Shown piece after piece: positions 14,571 to 22,604 of a stretch of 33,519 bases of DNA; position 1 is the stretch's first letter, and each line of letters opens with the position of its first letter. Made by a program: the position numbers and the translations under genes. The notes beneath the pieces were generated by a model that saw only the letters and a list, made by a program, of their open reading frames with translations, was not told where the DNA came from and made no database searches. This DNA is from Deltaproteobacteria bacterium. Lineage in GTDB: Bacteria > Desulfobacterota > Desulfuromonadia > Geobacterales > Geobacteraceae. The DNA is taken from positions 1-33,519 of the forward strand of contig JAJZUC010000029.1 in NCBI GenBank assembly GCA_021847245.1. Reading direction: 5' to 3'.

Positions 14571-16271
14571 CTACAGGACCTTGACGTTCACGAGCTCTCC
14601 TCCGGCCGGGTCAACCAGGTGGACGGCGCAGGCGAGGCACGGGTCGAAGGAGTGGATGGTGCGGAGGATCTCCAGGGGCTTGGCGGGGTCGGCCATGGGG
14701 GTGCCGACCAGGGCCGCCTCGTAGGGGCCCCGCTGCCCCTTCTCGTCCCGGGGGGAGGCGTTCCAGGTGGAGGGGACCACCGCCTGGTAGTTCTCGATCT
14801 TCTGGTCCCTGATCCTGATCCAGTGGCTGAGCGACCCGCGGGGGGCGTTGTGCCAGCCGTACCCTTTGGCCTCCCGGGGCCAGGTGGCGGGGTCCCACTT
14901 CTCGCCGTTGTGGATCGCCAGGTCGCCGCCGGCGATGTTGGCCACCAGCATGTCAAGCCATTTGGGAAGCTCCTGGGCCACGAGCAGGGTCTCGACGCCG
15001 CGGGCCGCCGTCCGCCCCAGGGTGGAGAAGAGGGCCTCGGGGCCGACCCCCAGTTTCCCGAGGACCATGTCGACCGCCCCCTTCGCCCCCTTGTGCCCCG
15101 CGGCGTAGGCGACGAGGATGGTGGCCAGGGGGCCGGTCTCCATCGAAGTGCCGTCGTAGCGCGGGGATTTCACCCAGGAGTACTTCCCGGTCGTGTCGAT
15201 CATGTCGTAGGGGGGCCTGGGGCCGGTGTACCGCGCCTCGGTCTGCTCGTCCCACGGATGGACCCCGGCATCCCCCCCCTCGTACCAGGAGTGGGCCACG
15301 CTCTCGGTGATCTTTTTCTGGTCGATGGGGTAGACCCGGGAGAGGTCCTTGTTCAGGATGATCCCCTGGGGGAACCAGAGCTTTTCCGGCCTGCCGCTGT
15401 TGTCCAGGGGGTACTCGCCGCAGGAGAGGTAGTTCCCCACCCCCCCGCCGATGCCGGCCCACTCCTTGTAGAAGGAGGCCACCGCCAGGAGGTCGGGGAT
15501 GTAAACCTTCTCCACGAACTCCTTCGCCTTTTTCAGCAGCTCGCCGATCTCGGCGATCTTCTCGGCGTTGAGGGCGTTTTGGGAGTTGGGGTCGATGGGG
15601 ATCGCCATCCCCCCCACGAGGAAGGTCTGGGGGTGGGGGTTCTTGGAGCCGAGGATGGCGTGGATCCGGATCACCTCCCGCTGCCAGTCGAGGGCCTCCA
15701 GGTAGTGGGCCGTGGCCATCAGGTTCGCCTCCGGCGGGAGCCTGTAGGCCGGGTGCCCCCAGTAGGCGTTGCCGAAGGGGCCGAGGCGTCCCTTCTTGAC
15801 GAAGGCCCCGAGCTTGTCCTGCACCGACTTGAAGTAGGTGGGGGAGTTGAGGGGCCAATCGGAAAGGGAGGCCGCCAGGGCCGCCGTCTTGGCCGGGTCG
15901 GCCTTCAGGGCCGAGACCACATCCACCCAGTCGAGGGCGTGGAGGTGGTAGAAGTGGATCACGTGGTCCTGCACCGCCTGGATGCCGATGATGAGGTTAC
16001 GGATCAGCTCGGCGTTCATCGGGACGTGGATGTTCAGGGCGTTTTCCACCGCCCGGATGGAGGCAATGGAGTGGACCGTGGTGCAGACGCCGCAGAAGCG
16101 CTGGGTGAAATACCAGGCGTCGCGGGGGTCGCGTCCTTTGAGGATCTTCTCGATTCCCCGGAACATGGTACTGGAGCTCCAGGCATCGGTTATCCGGCCC
16201 CCGGTCACCTCCGCCTGGATCCGGAGGTGTCCCTCGATTCTCGTAATCGGGTCAACGACGATCTTGGCCAT
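14571..16271 (-). CDS. hyaB: [NiFe]-hydrogenase large (catalytic) subunit
   Basis: A 566-residue subunit holding the NiFe(CN)2CO active site where H2 is split. The four nickel-binding cysteines are C60 and C63 in RFCGVC (N-terminal L2 motif) and C545 and C548 in DPCLACAVH (L5 motif). RIEGHLRI at 11-18 is also typical. Fifteen residues follow H551; they are the tail removed by the maturation protease encoded two genes later. The start ATG is 3 bp after the small-subunit stop. Standard length for group 1 enzymes. It has no own signal and would leave the cell with the Tat-targeted small subunit. Confidence 0.97.
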   Translation of the reverse strand: MAKIVVDPITRIEGHLRIQAEVTGGRITDAWSSSTMFRGIEKILKGRDPRDAWYFTQRFCGVCTTVHSIASIRAVENALNIHVPMNAELIRNLIIGIQAVQDHVIHFYHLHALDWVDVVSALKADPAKTAALAASLSDWPLNSPTYFKSVQDKLGAFVKKGRLGPFGNAYWGHPAYRLPPEANLMATAHYLEALDWQREVIRIHAILGSKNPHPQTFLVGGMAIPIDPNSQNALNAEKIAEIGELLKKAKEFVEKVYIPDLLAVASFYKEWAGIGGGVGNYLSCGEYPLDNSGRPEKLWFPQGIILNKDLSRVYPIDQKKITESVAHSWYEGGDAGVHPWDEQTEARYTGPRPPYDMIDTTGKYSWVKSPRYDGTSMETGPLATILVAYAAGHKGAKGAVDMVLGKLGVGPEALFSTLGRTAARGVETLLVAQELPKWLDMLVANIAGGDLAIHNGEKWDPATWPREAKGYGWHNAPRGSLSHWIRIRDQKIENYQAVVPSTWNASPRDEKGQRGPYEAALVGTPMADPAKPLEILRTIHSFDPCLACAVHLVDPAGGELVNVKVL

Positions 16272-16274
16272 GCT

Positions 16275-17387
16275 CTACCCCTCCTTCCCTTCGTCGGATT
16301 CGTCTCCCTTGCGCAGTGCGCTCACCACCCCGTGGATCCCGAAGGCCGCGGCGGTGCCGGCGGCCAGCCCCAGACCGATCTTGTCGGCCGTCATCTCGAT
16401 GCCGAAGCCGGGGACGTTGGGAAGCCGCCGGTAGAAGGGGGTCATGGTGTCCCAGAAGTGGGGCTCGGAGCAGCCGGCGCAGCCGTGGCCGGCCCCCACG
16501 GGCCAGCTGGTCTTCTCGTTGTAGCGCTGGGTCGGGCAGTTGTGGAAGGTCTCGGGCCCCTTGCACCCCATCTTGTAGAGGCAGTACCCCTTGCGGTGCC
16601 CCTGGTCCCCCCACTGCTCCACGTACTGGCCGGCGTCGAAGTGGGCGCGGCGCTCGCAGTTATCGTGGATCCGCTTCCCGAAGGCGAAGAGGGGGCGCCC
16701 CTTGCCGTCCACCGCCGGAAGCTTGCCGAAGGTGATGAAGTGGACGATGGTCGCCACGAGGTTGTCGGTGTTGAGGGGGCAGCCGGGGATGTTGACCACC
16801 GTGGCTCCAGGCACCGCCTCGCTTACGCTCACGGCGCCGGTCGGGTTGGGGGCGGCGGCCGGAATCCCGCCGAAGGAGGCGCAGGTCCCGACGGCGATGG
16901 TAGCGAGCGCCCCGCCGCAGACCTCCCGGGCGATGTCGACGGCGCTCCTCCCGCCGACGCAGCAGTAGATCCCGCCATCCTTCACCGGGATCGCCCCCTC
17001 CACCACGGCGATGTACTTGCCGCTCCGCTCCTTCTCGGTCTTTAGCCGGGCCTCCTCGGCCTGGTGGCCGGCGGCCGCCATGATCGTCTCGTGGTAGTCG
17101 ACGGAGAGGACGTCGAGCACGATCTCCCCCACGGTCGGATTGGCCGCCCGCAGGAGCGCCTCCGAATCTCCCGTGCACCCCTGGAACTCGAGCCAGATCA
17201 CCGAGGGACGCCCGTCGGCCTCCAGGGCCTCGGCGATCCGCGGCACCAGCGACACCGGCAGCGCCAGGGCCGCCGCCGTGGCGGTGCAGAACTTCATGAA
17301 GTCGCGCCGTGAGATTCCCCGCTCTTCCCAGGCGCTCGCCCCGGAGGGGCGTGGGATCACTTCCCGCTCGTCACTGCTCTTCGGCAT
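16275..17387 (-). CDS. hyaA: [NiFe]-hydrogenase small (iron-sulfur) subunit, Tat-exported, Cys-to-Asp at proximal cluster
   Basis: A 370-residue electron-transfer subunit. SRRDFMK at 26-32 and the following hydrophobic run form a Tat signal; a short C-terminal hydrophobic segment (about 337-357) anchors it to the membrane. Cluster ligands seen are: distal H241, C244, C269, C275; medial C284, C303, C306 with P285, as in a 3Fe-4S centre; proximal C71, C169 and C203. The usual second proximal cysteine of CTGCSE is Asp here (CTGDSE, D74, codon GAT). The same 3Cys-1Asp ligation is known from the actinobacterial-type hydrogenase of Ralstonia eutropha. The first gene of the operon; AAGGAGGAG precedes the ATG. 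Geobacter Hya enzymes are reported to help with oxygen stress; transfer of that role is inference. Confidence 0.96.
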   Translation of the reverse strand: MPKSSDEREVIPRPSGASAWEERGISRRDFMKFCTATAAALALPVSLVPRIAEALEADGRPSVIWLEFQGCTGDSEALLRAANPTVGEIVLDVLSVDYHETIMAAAGHQAEEARLKTEKERSGKYIAVVEGAIPVKDGGIYCCVGGRSAVDIAREVCGGALATIAVGTCASFGGIPAAAPNPTGAVSVSEAVPGATVVNIPGCPLNTDNLVATIVHFITFGKLPAVDGKGRPLFAFGKRIHDNCERRAHFDAGQYVEQWGDQGHRKGYCLYKMGCKGPETFHNCPTQRYNEKTSWPVGAGHGCAGCSEPHFWDTMTPFYRRLPNVPGFGIEMTADKIGLGLAAGTAAAFGIHGVVSALRKGDESDEGKEG

Positions 17388-17745
17388 GGGACTCCTCCTT
17401 CTGTTGAGGATAATGTGTCATCTCACCGGGTCCGGCGGCCCGGAAAATGTCCGGCACGATTTTAGAACGATATTTCCAGAAACTCCATCGCACCAAAACG
17501 AAGCGATGTCAAGGTGAAAGTGTACCACGACATTTTTCCCTGTAAATCGGTTCGGTACGAATTGAGGCTCTGGAGAAGGTCCAGTTTAAGGACAAGGACA
17601 CACTACGTGCAAATACCCGGCATCCCGGCCCCGGGGAATTCCGGATTACGGTTGCTTAAAACGCCATTTGCCTAATCTTTTTCGATACGGTTCGGATGGC
17701 TTGCGGAAGTGGTAGATTGGAGGGAGGGTCGGGGCGGCGAACGAG
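17388..17745. other. intergenic region upstream of hydrogenase operon
   Basis: About 358 bp without a credible gene between the hydrogenase start and the comF stop, AT-richer than its flanks. On the - strand a perfect -35 box TTGACA lies at 17512-17507, but no good -10 box stands 16-18 bases later. TAAAAT further down (about 17464-17459) has no matching -35. No clear sigma-54 -24/-12 pair was found. The hydrogenase promoter is presumably here but I cannot fix it. No terminator hairpin is obvious after comF. Confidence 0.4.
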
Positions 17746-18465
17746 TCAGGGGGCCCGGGCGACCGTGACGGCCACCACCGATGACGCCCCGCCGCGACGC
17801 AGCGCCCGGGCGCACTCGGCCAGGGTGCTGGCGGTGGTGCAGACGTCGTCCACGAGGAGCACCCGGCGCCCCGCGATGGGGGCGGAATCAGCCACCGCGA
17901 ACGCCCCCCGCACGTTCTCCCGCCGCTCGGCGGCGCTAAGCCCCACCTGGGGAGCGGTGGGCCGCACCCGCCGCAGGGCGTCGCGCACCAGCGGCACCTC
18001 CCAGCGCCGGGCCATCACCTCGCCGATGAGAATTGCCTGGTTGAAGCCCCGCTCCCGCAGCCGGCTGCGGTGGAGAGGGACGGGAACGATAACCTCGGGG
18101 GAGGCCTCCTCCACGAACGACGAGAGATGTGCGATCGCCAGGAGGGCGAGGGGGCGGCGGAGGTGGACCTTGTGGCCGTACTTGAAGCGGTGGATCAGCT
18201 CCTGGACCGGGCCGGCGAAGAGGAGCGCCCCCCGCGCCGCCGCAAACGGTGGCGGTGCCAGGAGGCAGTCGCCGCACGGATGGTCGATCCCCCCTTCCGT
18301 CCCGTGGGGAACCCCGCAGACCTGGCACAAGGGGGAGACGACCGGGGTCATCGCCCCCCGGCAGCCGGGGCAGAGGTGAAGCTCCCCCGCCTCCGGCACC
18401 GCCTTCCGGCAGACGTGGCACAGGGGGGGAAAGAAGATGTCGAGGAGCCCCCGGAGGAACGCCAC
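17746..18465 (-). CDS. ComF family phosphoribosyltransferase-like protein
   Basis: A 239-residue ComF/amidophosphoribosyltransferase-type protein. The N-terminus has zinc-type cysteine pairs (C16, C19, C32, C35, then C47, C50, C64, C67). The C-terminal half is a type I PRTase fold with the PRPP-binding motif VLLVDDVCTTAST at 202-214. PVPLHRSRLRERGFNQA at 128-144 is a ComF hallmark. ComF is needed for DNA uptake in competent bacteria and is also present in many non-competent ones, where its role is unclear. The GTG start directly follows the TAG of the LUD gene, so they are co-transcribed. Confidence 0.93.
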   Translation of the reverse strand: MAFLRGLLDIFFPPLCHVCRKAVPEAGELHLCPGCRGAMTPVVSPLCQVCGVPHGTEGGIDHPCGDCLLAPPPFAAARGALLFAGPVQELIHRFKYGHKVHLRRPLALLAIAHLSSFVEEASPEVIVPVPLHRSRLRERGFNQAILIGEVMARRWEVPLVRDALRRVRPTAPQVGLSAAERRENVRGAFAVADSAPIAGRRVLLVDDVCTTASTLAECARALRRGGASSVVAVTVARAP

Positions 18466-19119
18466 CTACAGCCCCAGCTCCTCGTTCACCACCAGGACCC
18501 GCAGGTCGGTGAGGCGCGGCCTGCGGTCGATGACGGTGGTGATCCGGCAGATCCGGTCGGGGGCGTTACAGTCGGAGCAGAAACCGGTGGTGGCGCAGGG
18601 GGTCTTGTAGCTGAGCCGCCGGGCGTTGGGGGGAGAGGCCCACTCCTTCACCCGAGCGATCGCCTCCGTAGCGCCACCGTCCACGAGCTTGTTGCGCCCA
18701 GCCACGACGATCACCTTCCCCGGCCCGAAGAGCATGGAGCCGACCCGGTTGCCAGTGGCATCGACGTTCACGAGCCACCCGGAGAGGGTCAGGGCGTTGG
18801 TCCCGGTGAGGAAGAGGTCGCAGGTGAGCTGGCGCCGCATGATGGCGACCCGCTCCTCCAGGGAGAGCCCCGGCGCACCGTGGATCAGAAGCTCCTTTCC
18901 CTCCTCCCGCAGCCGCTCGGCCACCCGGAGATCAGCCACCGACATGGAGCCGCCGAAGCCGACGCTCTGGGCCTCCGCCGCCTCGGCGACGATGTAGTCG
19001 AAGGCCTCCTTCCCGCTGGCGCAGTAAAGGGCGGTGAAGCCGTTCTTCTCCAGCGCGGCCACCGCCTTGCGGCACTTCTGTTCGTGGTTCCAGTCGACCA
19101 GTTCCGTTGTTAGTGACAT
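18466..19119 (-). CDS. LUD-domain protein (LutC/YkgG-like, DUF162)
   Basis: A 217-residue LUD-domain protein. The N-terminal two thirds have the LUD pattern SVGFGGSMSVADL, LFLTGTNALTLSGWLVNVD and VIVVAGRNKLV. A cysteine cluster C175, C181, C184, C191 (CATTGFCSDCNAPDRICR) near the C-terminus could bind iron-sulfur or zinc. LutC-like proteins take part in lactate oxidation, but this stand-alone cysteine-bearing form lacks LutA and LutB neighbours, so lactate use is not shown. AAAGGAG precedes the ATG. A NapH-like ferredoxin lies upstream and comF directly downstream. Confidence 0.9.
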   Translation of the reverse strand: MSLTTELVDWNHEQKCRKAVAALEKNGFTALYCASGKEAFDYIVAEAAEAQSVGFGGSMSVADLRVAERLREEGKELLIHGAPGLSLEERVAIMRRQLTCDLFLTGTNALTLSGWLVNVDATGNRVGSMLFGPGKVIVVAGRNKLVDGGATEAIARVKEWASPPNARRLSYKTPCATTGFCSDCNAPDRICRITTVIDRRPRLTDLRVLVVNEELGL

Positions 19120-19148
19120 GAGAAACTCCTTTCAAAAGCGTATTGGGC

Positions 19149-19250
19149 ACAGAAGACCCAGAGGTCACAGAGAGAACAAGAAACCAGAATCTGACTACCC
19201 CCTCAGATTGCCATCCCTTTCCTCTGTGTTCTGGCCAAGGATTCTGACTT
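19149..19250. repeat. CACAGAGG-type degenerate repeats with small hairpin
   Basis: The 135-bp gap between the polyferredoxin and LUD genes is AT-richer than its flanks. It holds degenerate copies of CACAGAGG (CACAGAAGACCCAGAGG, then CACAGAGAG) at about 19149-19175, with the inverse form CCTCTGTGTTCTGG at 19221-19234. Between them AATCTGA (19188-19194) pairs with TCAGATT (19203-19209). Similar CACAGAGG strings occur between genes in many bacterial genomes. No U-tract follows the hairpin, so it is not an obvious terminator. Confidence 0.4.
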
Positions 19251-19254
19251 CGCC

Positions 19255-20232
19255 TTACGGCCCCAGAAGCCGCATGTACTCCCCATAGCTTATCCCGGTC
19301 TTCCAGTGCCCCGTGGCCCGCCCCACGAGCGCCGCCCCGACGAAGAAGAGCACCACCAGCGCGGCAAAAATCAGGGCGTTCACCGCGACCTTCCGCCCGG
19401 TGAGCTTCATCTCCAGGGCACCCATGGCCCGGCAGTGGCTCACGCAACGCCAGCAGCCGATGCACTCCTCCGACAGCACCCGTTCCTTGCTCATGACCGG
19501 GATGTAGGCGGGGCAGACCTGGGTACAGACCCCGCAGGCAACGCACTTCTTCCCCTCCCGCGTCACCTTCACCGGCGAGAGCATCGAGACGAGCCCGAGA
19601 AGCGCCCCGTAGGGGCAAAGATAGCGGCAGAAGGGGTTTCGCACCGGAAGCGACAGGACGAGGAGAACGAGGATCACGATAAGTGGAATTCCCGAGAGGT
19701 GGAGGAAGAAGTCGAGGAGCCGCACGTCGGCGATCTTGTTGTAGTCGGAATGGATGAAGGCCGACACCGCCTCCGGCGGCATGCGCCAGAGGATTGAGTA
19801 GAGGAAGAAGAGGAGAAGCCCGTACTTGATCCCCCGCAGCGCCACGTCGAGCCAGCGCGGGGGGCGGACGTTGCGTTTGAAAAGGACGAAGCCCCGCTTC
19901 CAGAGGAGCTCCGACAGGGCCCCCACCGGGCAGACCCAGGAGCAGAAGGAGCGCTTGAGGAGCAGCGCCACCGCCACCGCCGTCACGAGGAGGAGCACCG
20001 ACGCCGGATGGATCGGGTTGATGGTGCCGCTCTGGAACCAGTCCTTCACGCCGAGGAGGCCGGCGAGGGGGAGAAACCCCTCGATCCCGTCGCCCCGCGC
20101 CACGAAGGGGGCGGCGCCGCCGGAGCGGAAGTGGCGCACGAAGAGGAAGAGCCGGAGGCCGAGATAGAGCAAGAAGGCAAGGAACGCCCACTGGATGGCG
20201 ATCCGGAGAGGCTGCACGTAACGCTTGCTCAC
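19255..20232 (-). CDS. NapH/MauN-like membrane polyferredoxin
   Basis: A 325-residue membrane iron-sulfur protein. About five membrane segments alternate with two Cys-x3-Cys-Pro motifs, FCSWVCPVG (C97, C101) and FCRYLCPYGALLG (C202, C206). Two 4Fe-4S ferredoxin motifs follow: CVACGVCTQVCP at 230-241 and CIGCWRCVSHC at 257-267. A last membrane helix lies at about 283-303. Proteins of this kind pass electrons between quinones and periplasmic or cytoplasmic partners (NapH, NosR, RdxA-like). No terminal reductase is adjacent, so its partner is unknown. The start is GTG with AAGGAGCAAGGGC upstream. The LUD gene downstream also carries a cysteine cluster. Confidence 0.9.
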   Translation of the reverse strand: MSKRYVQPLRIAIQWAFLAFLLYLGLRLFLFVRHFRSGGAAPFVARGDGIEGFLPLAGLLGVKDWFQSGTINPIHPASVLLLVTAVAVALLLKRSFCSWVCPVGALSELLWKRGFVLFKRNVRPPRWLDVALRGIKYGLLLFFLYSILWRMPPEAVSAFIHSDYNKIADVRLLDFFLHLSGIPLIVILVLLVLSLPVRNPFCRYLCPYGALLGLVSMLSPVKVTREGKKCVACGVCTQVCPAYIPVMSKERVLSEECIGCWRCVSHCRAMGALEMKLTGRKVAVNALIFAALVVLFFVGAALVGRATGHWKTGISYGEYMRLLGP

Positions 20233-20306
20233 GCCCTTGCTCCTTGAGACTTATTCTGTCGCATCAATGCGCTATCCTGCTACCATCGCAACGGAAGGAG
20301 GATACC

Positions 20307-20525
20307 ATGGAACCACTCGTTGTCTTCGGCGCCGCCCTCGTTGTCTGGTGCGCCGGCATCGCCTTCGTCGACCTGCGGCGCGACCGCCTGGCAGCGCAAC
20401 CCGCTTCGAAAAAGAAGGCCCCCGTGAAGGCGGCCGTCAGGGGATCGCGCAGCTCCGCTGCAGCTCCCGGTCGAGGAGGTGCCGCGGCTGCACGTTGGCC
20501 AGTGCCCGCAGGAGGCTCCGCTTGA
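20307..20525 (+). CDS. small single-pass membrane protein, hypothetical
   Basis: A 72-residue frame with an excellent ribosome binding site (GGAAGGAGG, 5 bases before the ATG). The N-terminus is one membrane helix (LVVFGAALVVWCAGIAFV, residues 4-21), followed by a basic tail (RRDR, then KKKAPVK). The last about 30 residues lie antisense to the 3' end of the TtcA-family gene and look composition-driven. The Shine-Dalgarno and helix make it likely to be real; the function is unknown. It stands alone on + between two - genes, and no clear promoter was found. Confidence 0.6.
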   Translation: MEPLVVFGAALVVWCAGIAFVDLRRDRLAAQPASKKKAPVKAAVRGSRSSAAAPGRGGAAAARWPVPAGGSA

Positions 20526-21210
20526 CGGCGGGGTTCTCCTTTTCCAGCTCCTTCAGGAGCTCTTTCATCCGCCGCCGCTGCAGGTCTGCCTTGCCGCAGA
20601 CCGGGCAGCAGCAGCAGACCACCGGAAAGCGGTTCCCCCGGGCGAAGGGGATGATCTCCCGCTCCTCCACGTAGACCAGGGGGCGGATCACCACCGTCTC
20701 GCCGTTGTCGGCCAGCATCCGCGGCGCCATCGCCTTGAGGGAGCCGACGTAGAACTGGTTTAGCAGCAGCGTCTCGACGAAATCGTCCAGATGGTGCCCC
20801 AGCGCCAGCTTGTTGCACCCCATCCTCTGGGCCAGGGTGTAGAGAACGCCACGCTTGAGCCGGGCGCAGATGGAGCAGTAGGAGGAGCCGGGGCGCCGCT
20901 TCTCCTTGATGATGTCGTAGTGGGTGGTCGCCTCCACGTGGTGGGTGAAGCCGTGCTCCTTAAGGTGCGCCGCGATGATGTCGCTGCGAAAACCCGGGTA
21001 GCCCGAATCGACGGTGAGCGCCACCAGCTCGTACTTCACCGGCGCCCGCCGCCGGAGCTCCTCCAGGATATGCAGCAGGGTGTAGGAATCCTTCCCCCCC
21101 GAGACCGCCACCGCAACCCGGTCCCCCTCCTCGATGAGGCCGAAGTCGGCGATGGCGCGGCCGACCGCATTCTTGATTCTCTTGTATAGTTTTTCGTCAA
21201 CAAACTCCAC
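20437..21210 (-). CDS. TtcA-family PP-loop ATPase (tRNA thiolation type)
   Basis: A 257-residue protein of the PP-loop superfamily. SGGKDS at 37-42 binds ATP, which is used to activate a tRNA base for sulfur transfer. The family pair YCSIC is present around residue 110, and a second cysteine group VCCCCPVCGKADLQR comes later. GHHLDDFVETLLLN is characteristic of TtcA, which makes 2-thiocytidine at position 32 of some tRNAs and binds an iron-sulfur cluster. I choose GTG 21210 as start because AGAGG lies 7 bases upstream; a TTG two codons earlier is too close to it. Whether it is TtcA itself or a close paralogue is open. Confidence 0.88.
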   Translation of the reverse strand: MEFVDEKLYKRIKNAVGRAIADFGLIEEGDRVAVAVSGGKDSYTLLHILEELRRRAPVKYELVALTVDSGYPGFRSDIIAAHLKEHGFTHHVEATTHYDIIKEKRRPGSSYCSICARLKRGVLYTLAQRMGCNKLALGHHLDDFVETLLLNQFYVGSLKAMAPRMLADNGETVVIRPLVYVEEREIIPFARGNRFPVVCCCCPVCGKADLQRRRMKELLKELEKENPAVKRSLLRALANVQPRHLLDRELQRSCAIP

Positions 21211-21334
21211 GGTCAAACCTCTTGTCAGGCGAATCGGTCAAGCGTACCCCAGGGGACGGAACGAAGTCAAGGGATGCCGCCGCCGACGGCGACTCGCAGT
21301 CTCCGGGCGCAGCGAGAAAAAACTCCCGTTACCC

Positions 21335-21363
21335 TTGTTCGCTGCGGGCCATCCTGCTATTAT
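21335..21363 (+). promoter_or_regulatory. sigma-70-type promoter for fprA
   Basis: TTGTTC (21335-21340) is followed after 17 bases by TATTAT (21358-21363), a 5/6 match for the -10 box. The start of transcription would fall near 21370, about 32 bp before the fprA ATG, leaving a short leader with GAAGGAAGGGG. Confidence 0.6.
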
Positions 21364-21401
21364 CTCCTCTGCGTCCACACGACCGAAGGAAGGGGTAAAC
21401 C

Positions 21402-22592
21402 ATGAACGACGTAATCGAGATAAAGCCGGGCCTCTGGTGGATCGGCTCCCGGGATCCGGGGCTGCGCACCTTCGACGATCTCTTTCCCACCGAGCATGGG
21501 ACCACCTACAACTCGTACCTCATCAAGGGGAGCGAAAAGACCGCCATCGTCGATACGGTGAAGGGGGAGCGCTCGGCGGAGTTTCTCGCCAAGGTGAAGA
21601 GTCTCGTCGACCCGGCCACCATCGACTACTACGTGGTCAACCATACGGAGCCCGACCACTCCGGCTCCCTGGAATTCATGCTCCGGCATTCCCCCCATGC
21701 CACCGTGGTCTCCACCCAGGCGGCCAAGACTTTCCTCGGCAACCTGATCCACACCCCGTTCGCCTCCCACGTGGTGAAGGACGGCGAGGTGATCGACCTG
21801 GGGGGGAAGCGCCTGCGCTTCGTCATCGCCCCGTTTCTCCACTGGCCCGACACCATGTTCTCGCTCCTGGAGGAGGACGGCGCCCTCTTCACCTGCGACG
21901 CCTTCGGCGCCCACTACTGCGGTGCCGGGATCTTCAACGACGAGCTCCCCGACTACCGCCCTGACATGGAGTTCTACTTCGACTGCATCATGCGCCCCTT
22001 CAAGGACAAGGCGCTGGCGGCCATCGAGAAGATCCGCGGCGAGCGGGTCGAGGTCCTTTGTCCCTCCCACGGCCCGGTGATCCGCACCGACCCGTGGAAG
22101 TACATCGGCTACTACGAGGAGTGGTGCCGCCCCGCCGCCGCGGCGAAAAAGATCGTCATCTTCTACCTCTCCCCCCACGGCAACACCGAGCGGATGGCCG
22201 CCGCCGTGGCGAAGGGGGCCGCGCGCCCCGGCATCGAGGTGGTGAGCCGCCACATCTCCCACCTCACTGCGGCCGAGATCCGCGACCTGATGGAGGAGGG
22301 GGACGCCCTCCTCTTCGGGATACCAACCATCAACCGCGACGTCCCCAAGCCGATGTGGGACGTCCTGGCCTATCTCTCCACGGTGAAGCTGAAAGGGAAC
22401 CTTGCCGCCGTCTTCGGGAGCTACGGCTGGAGCGGCGAGGCGTGCCGGATCGCGGAGGAGCGCCTCAAGGGGCTGAACTTCAAGCTCCCGGCCCCCTTCC
22501 TCCGCTTCCCCTTCACCCCGCGCCCAGAGGCGCTGGAACAGCTCGAAGCCTTCGGCCGGACCATCGCCGAGGAAGTGCTCAAGAAGCCGTGA
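21402..22592 (+). CDS. fprA: FprA family A-type flavoprotein (flavodiiron protein)
   Basis: A 396-residue flavodiiron protein that reduces O2 (to water) and/or NO (to N2O) in the cytoplasm, protecting anaerobes. The metallo-beta-lactamase half carries all diiron ligands: H81, E83, D85 in NHTEPDHSG, then H147 (FLHWPDTM), D166 (TCDAFGAHY) and H223 (PSHGP). The flavodoxin half starts at about 251, with the FMN phosphate loop SPHGNT and later the flavin-binding GSYGWSG. Length is normal, with no fused rubredoxin, so an external rubredoxin or other donor is needed. A sigma-70-like promoter lies just upstream. The priA start follows after 12 bp. O2 versus NO preference cannot be told from sequence. 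Confidence 0.95.
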   Translation: MNDVIEIKPGLWWIGSRDPGLRTFDDLFPTEHGTTYNSYLIKGSEKTAIVDTVKGERSAEFLAKVKSLVDPATIDYYVVNHTEPDHSGSLEFMLRHSPHATVVSTQAAKTFLGNLIHTPFASHVVKDGEVIDLGGKRLRFVIAPFLHWPDTMFSLLEEDGALFTCDAFGAHYCGAGIFNDELPDYRPDMEFYFDCIMRPFKDKALAAIEKIRGERVEVLCPSHGPVIRTDPWKYIGYYEEWCRPAAAAKKIVIFYLSPHGNTERMAAAVAKGAARPGIEVVSRHISHLTAAEIRDLMEEGDALLFGIPTINRDVPKPMWDVLAYLSTVKLKGNLAAVFGSYGWSGEACRIAEERLKGLNFKLPAPFLRFPFTPRPEALEQLEAFGRTIAEEVLKKP

Positions 22593-22604
22593 CCCCGCAG
22601 CCCC

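Noticed and set aside
14559-17045. Very long + strand open frame opposite the hydrogenase genes
   Set aside because: Composition (Gly, Val, Pro, His, Asp rich) is typical of a GC-rich antisense shadow; the hydrogenase genes on - carry all catalytic motifs.
17507-17512. TTGACA on the - strand as the hydrogenase promoter
   Set aside because: Perfect -35 box but no acceptable -10 box at 16-18 bases; left unassigned.
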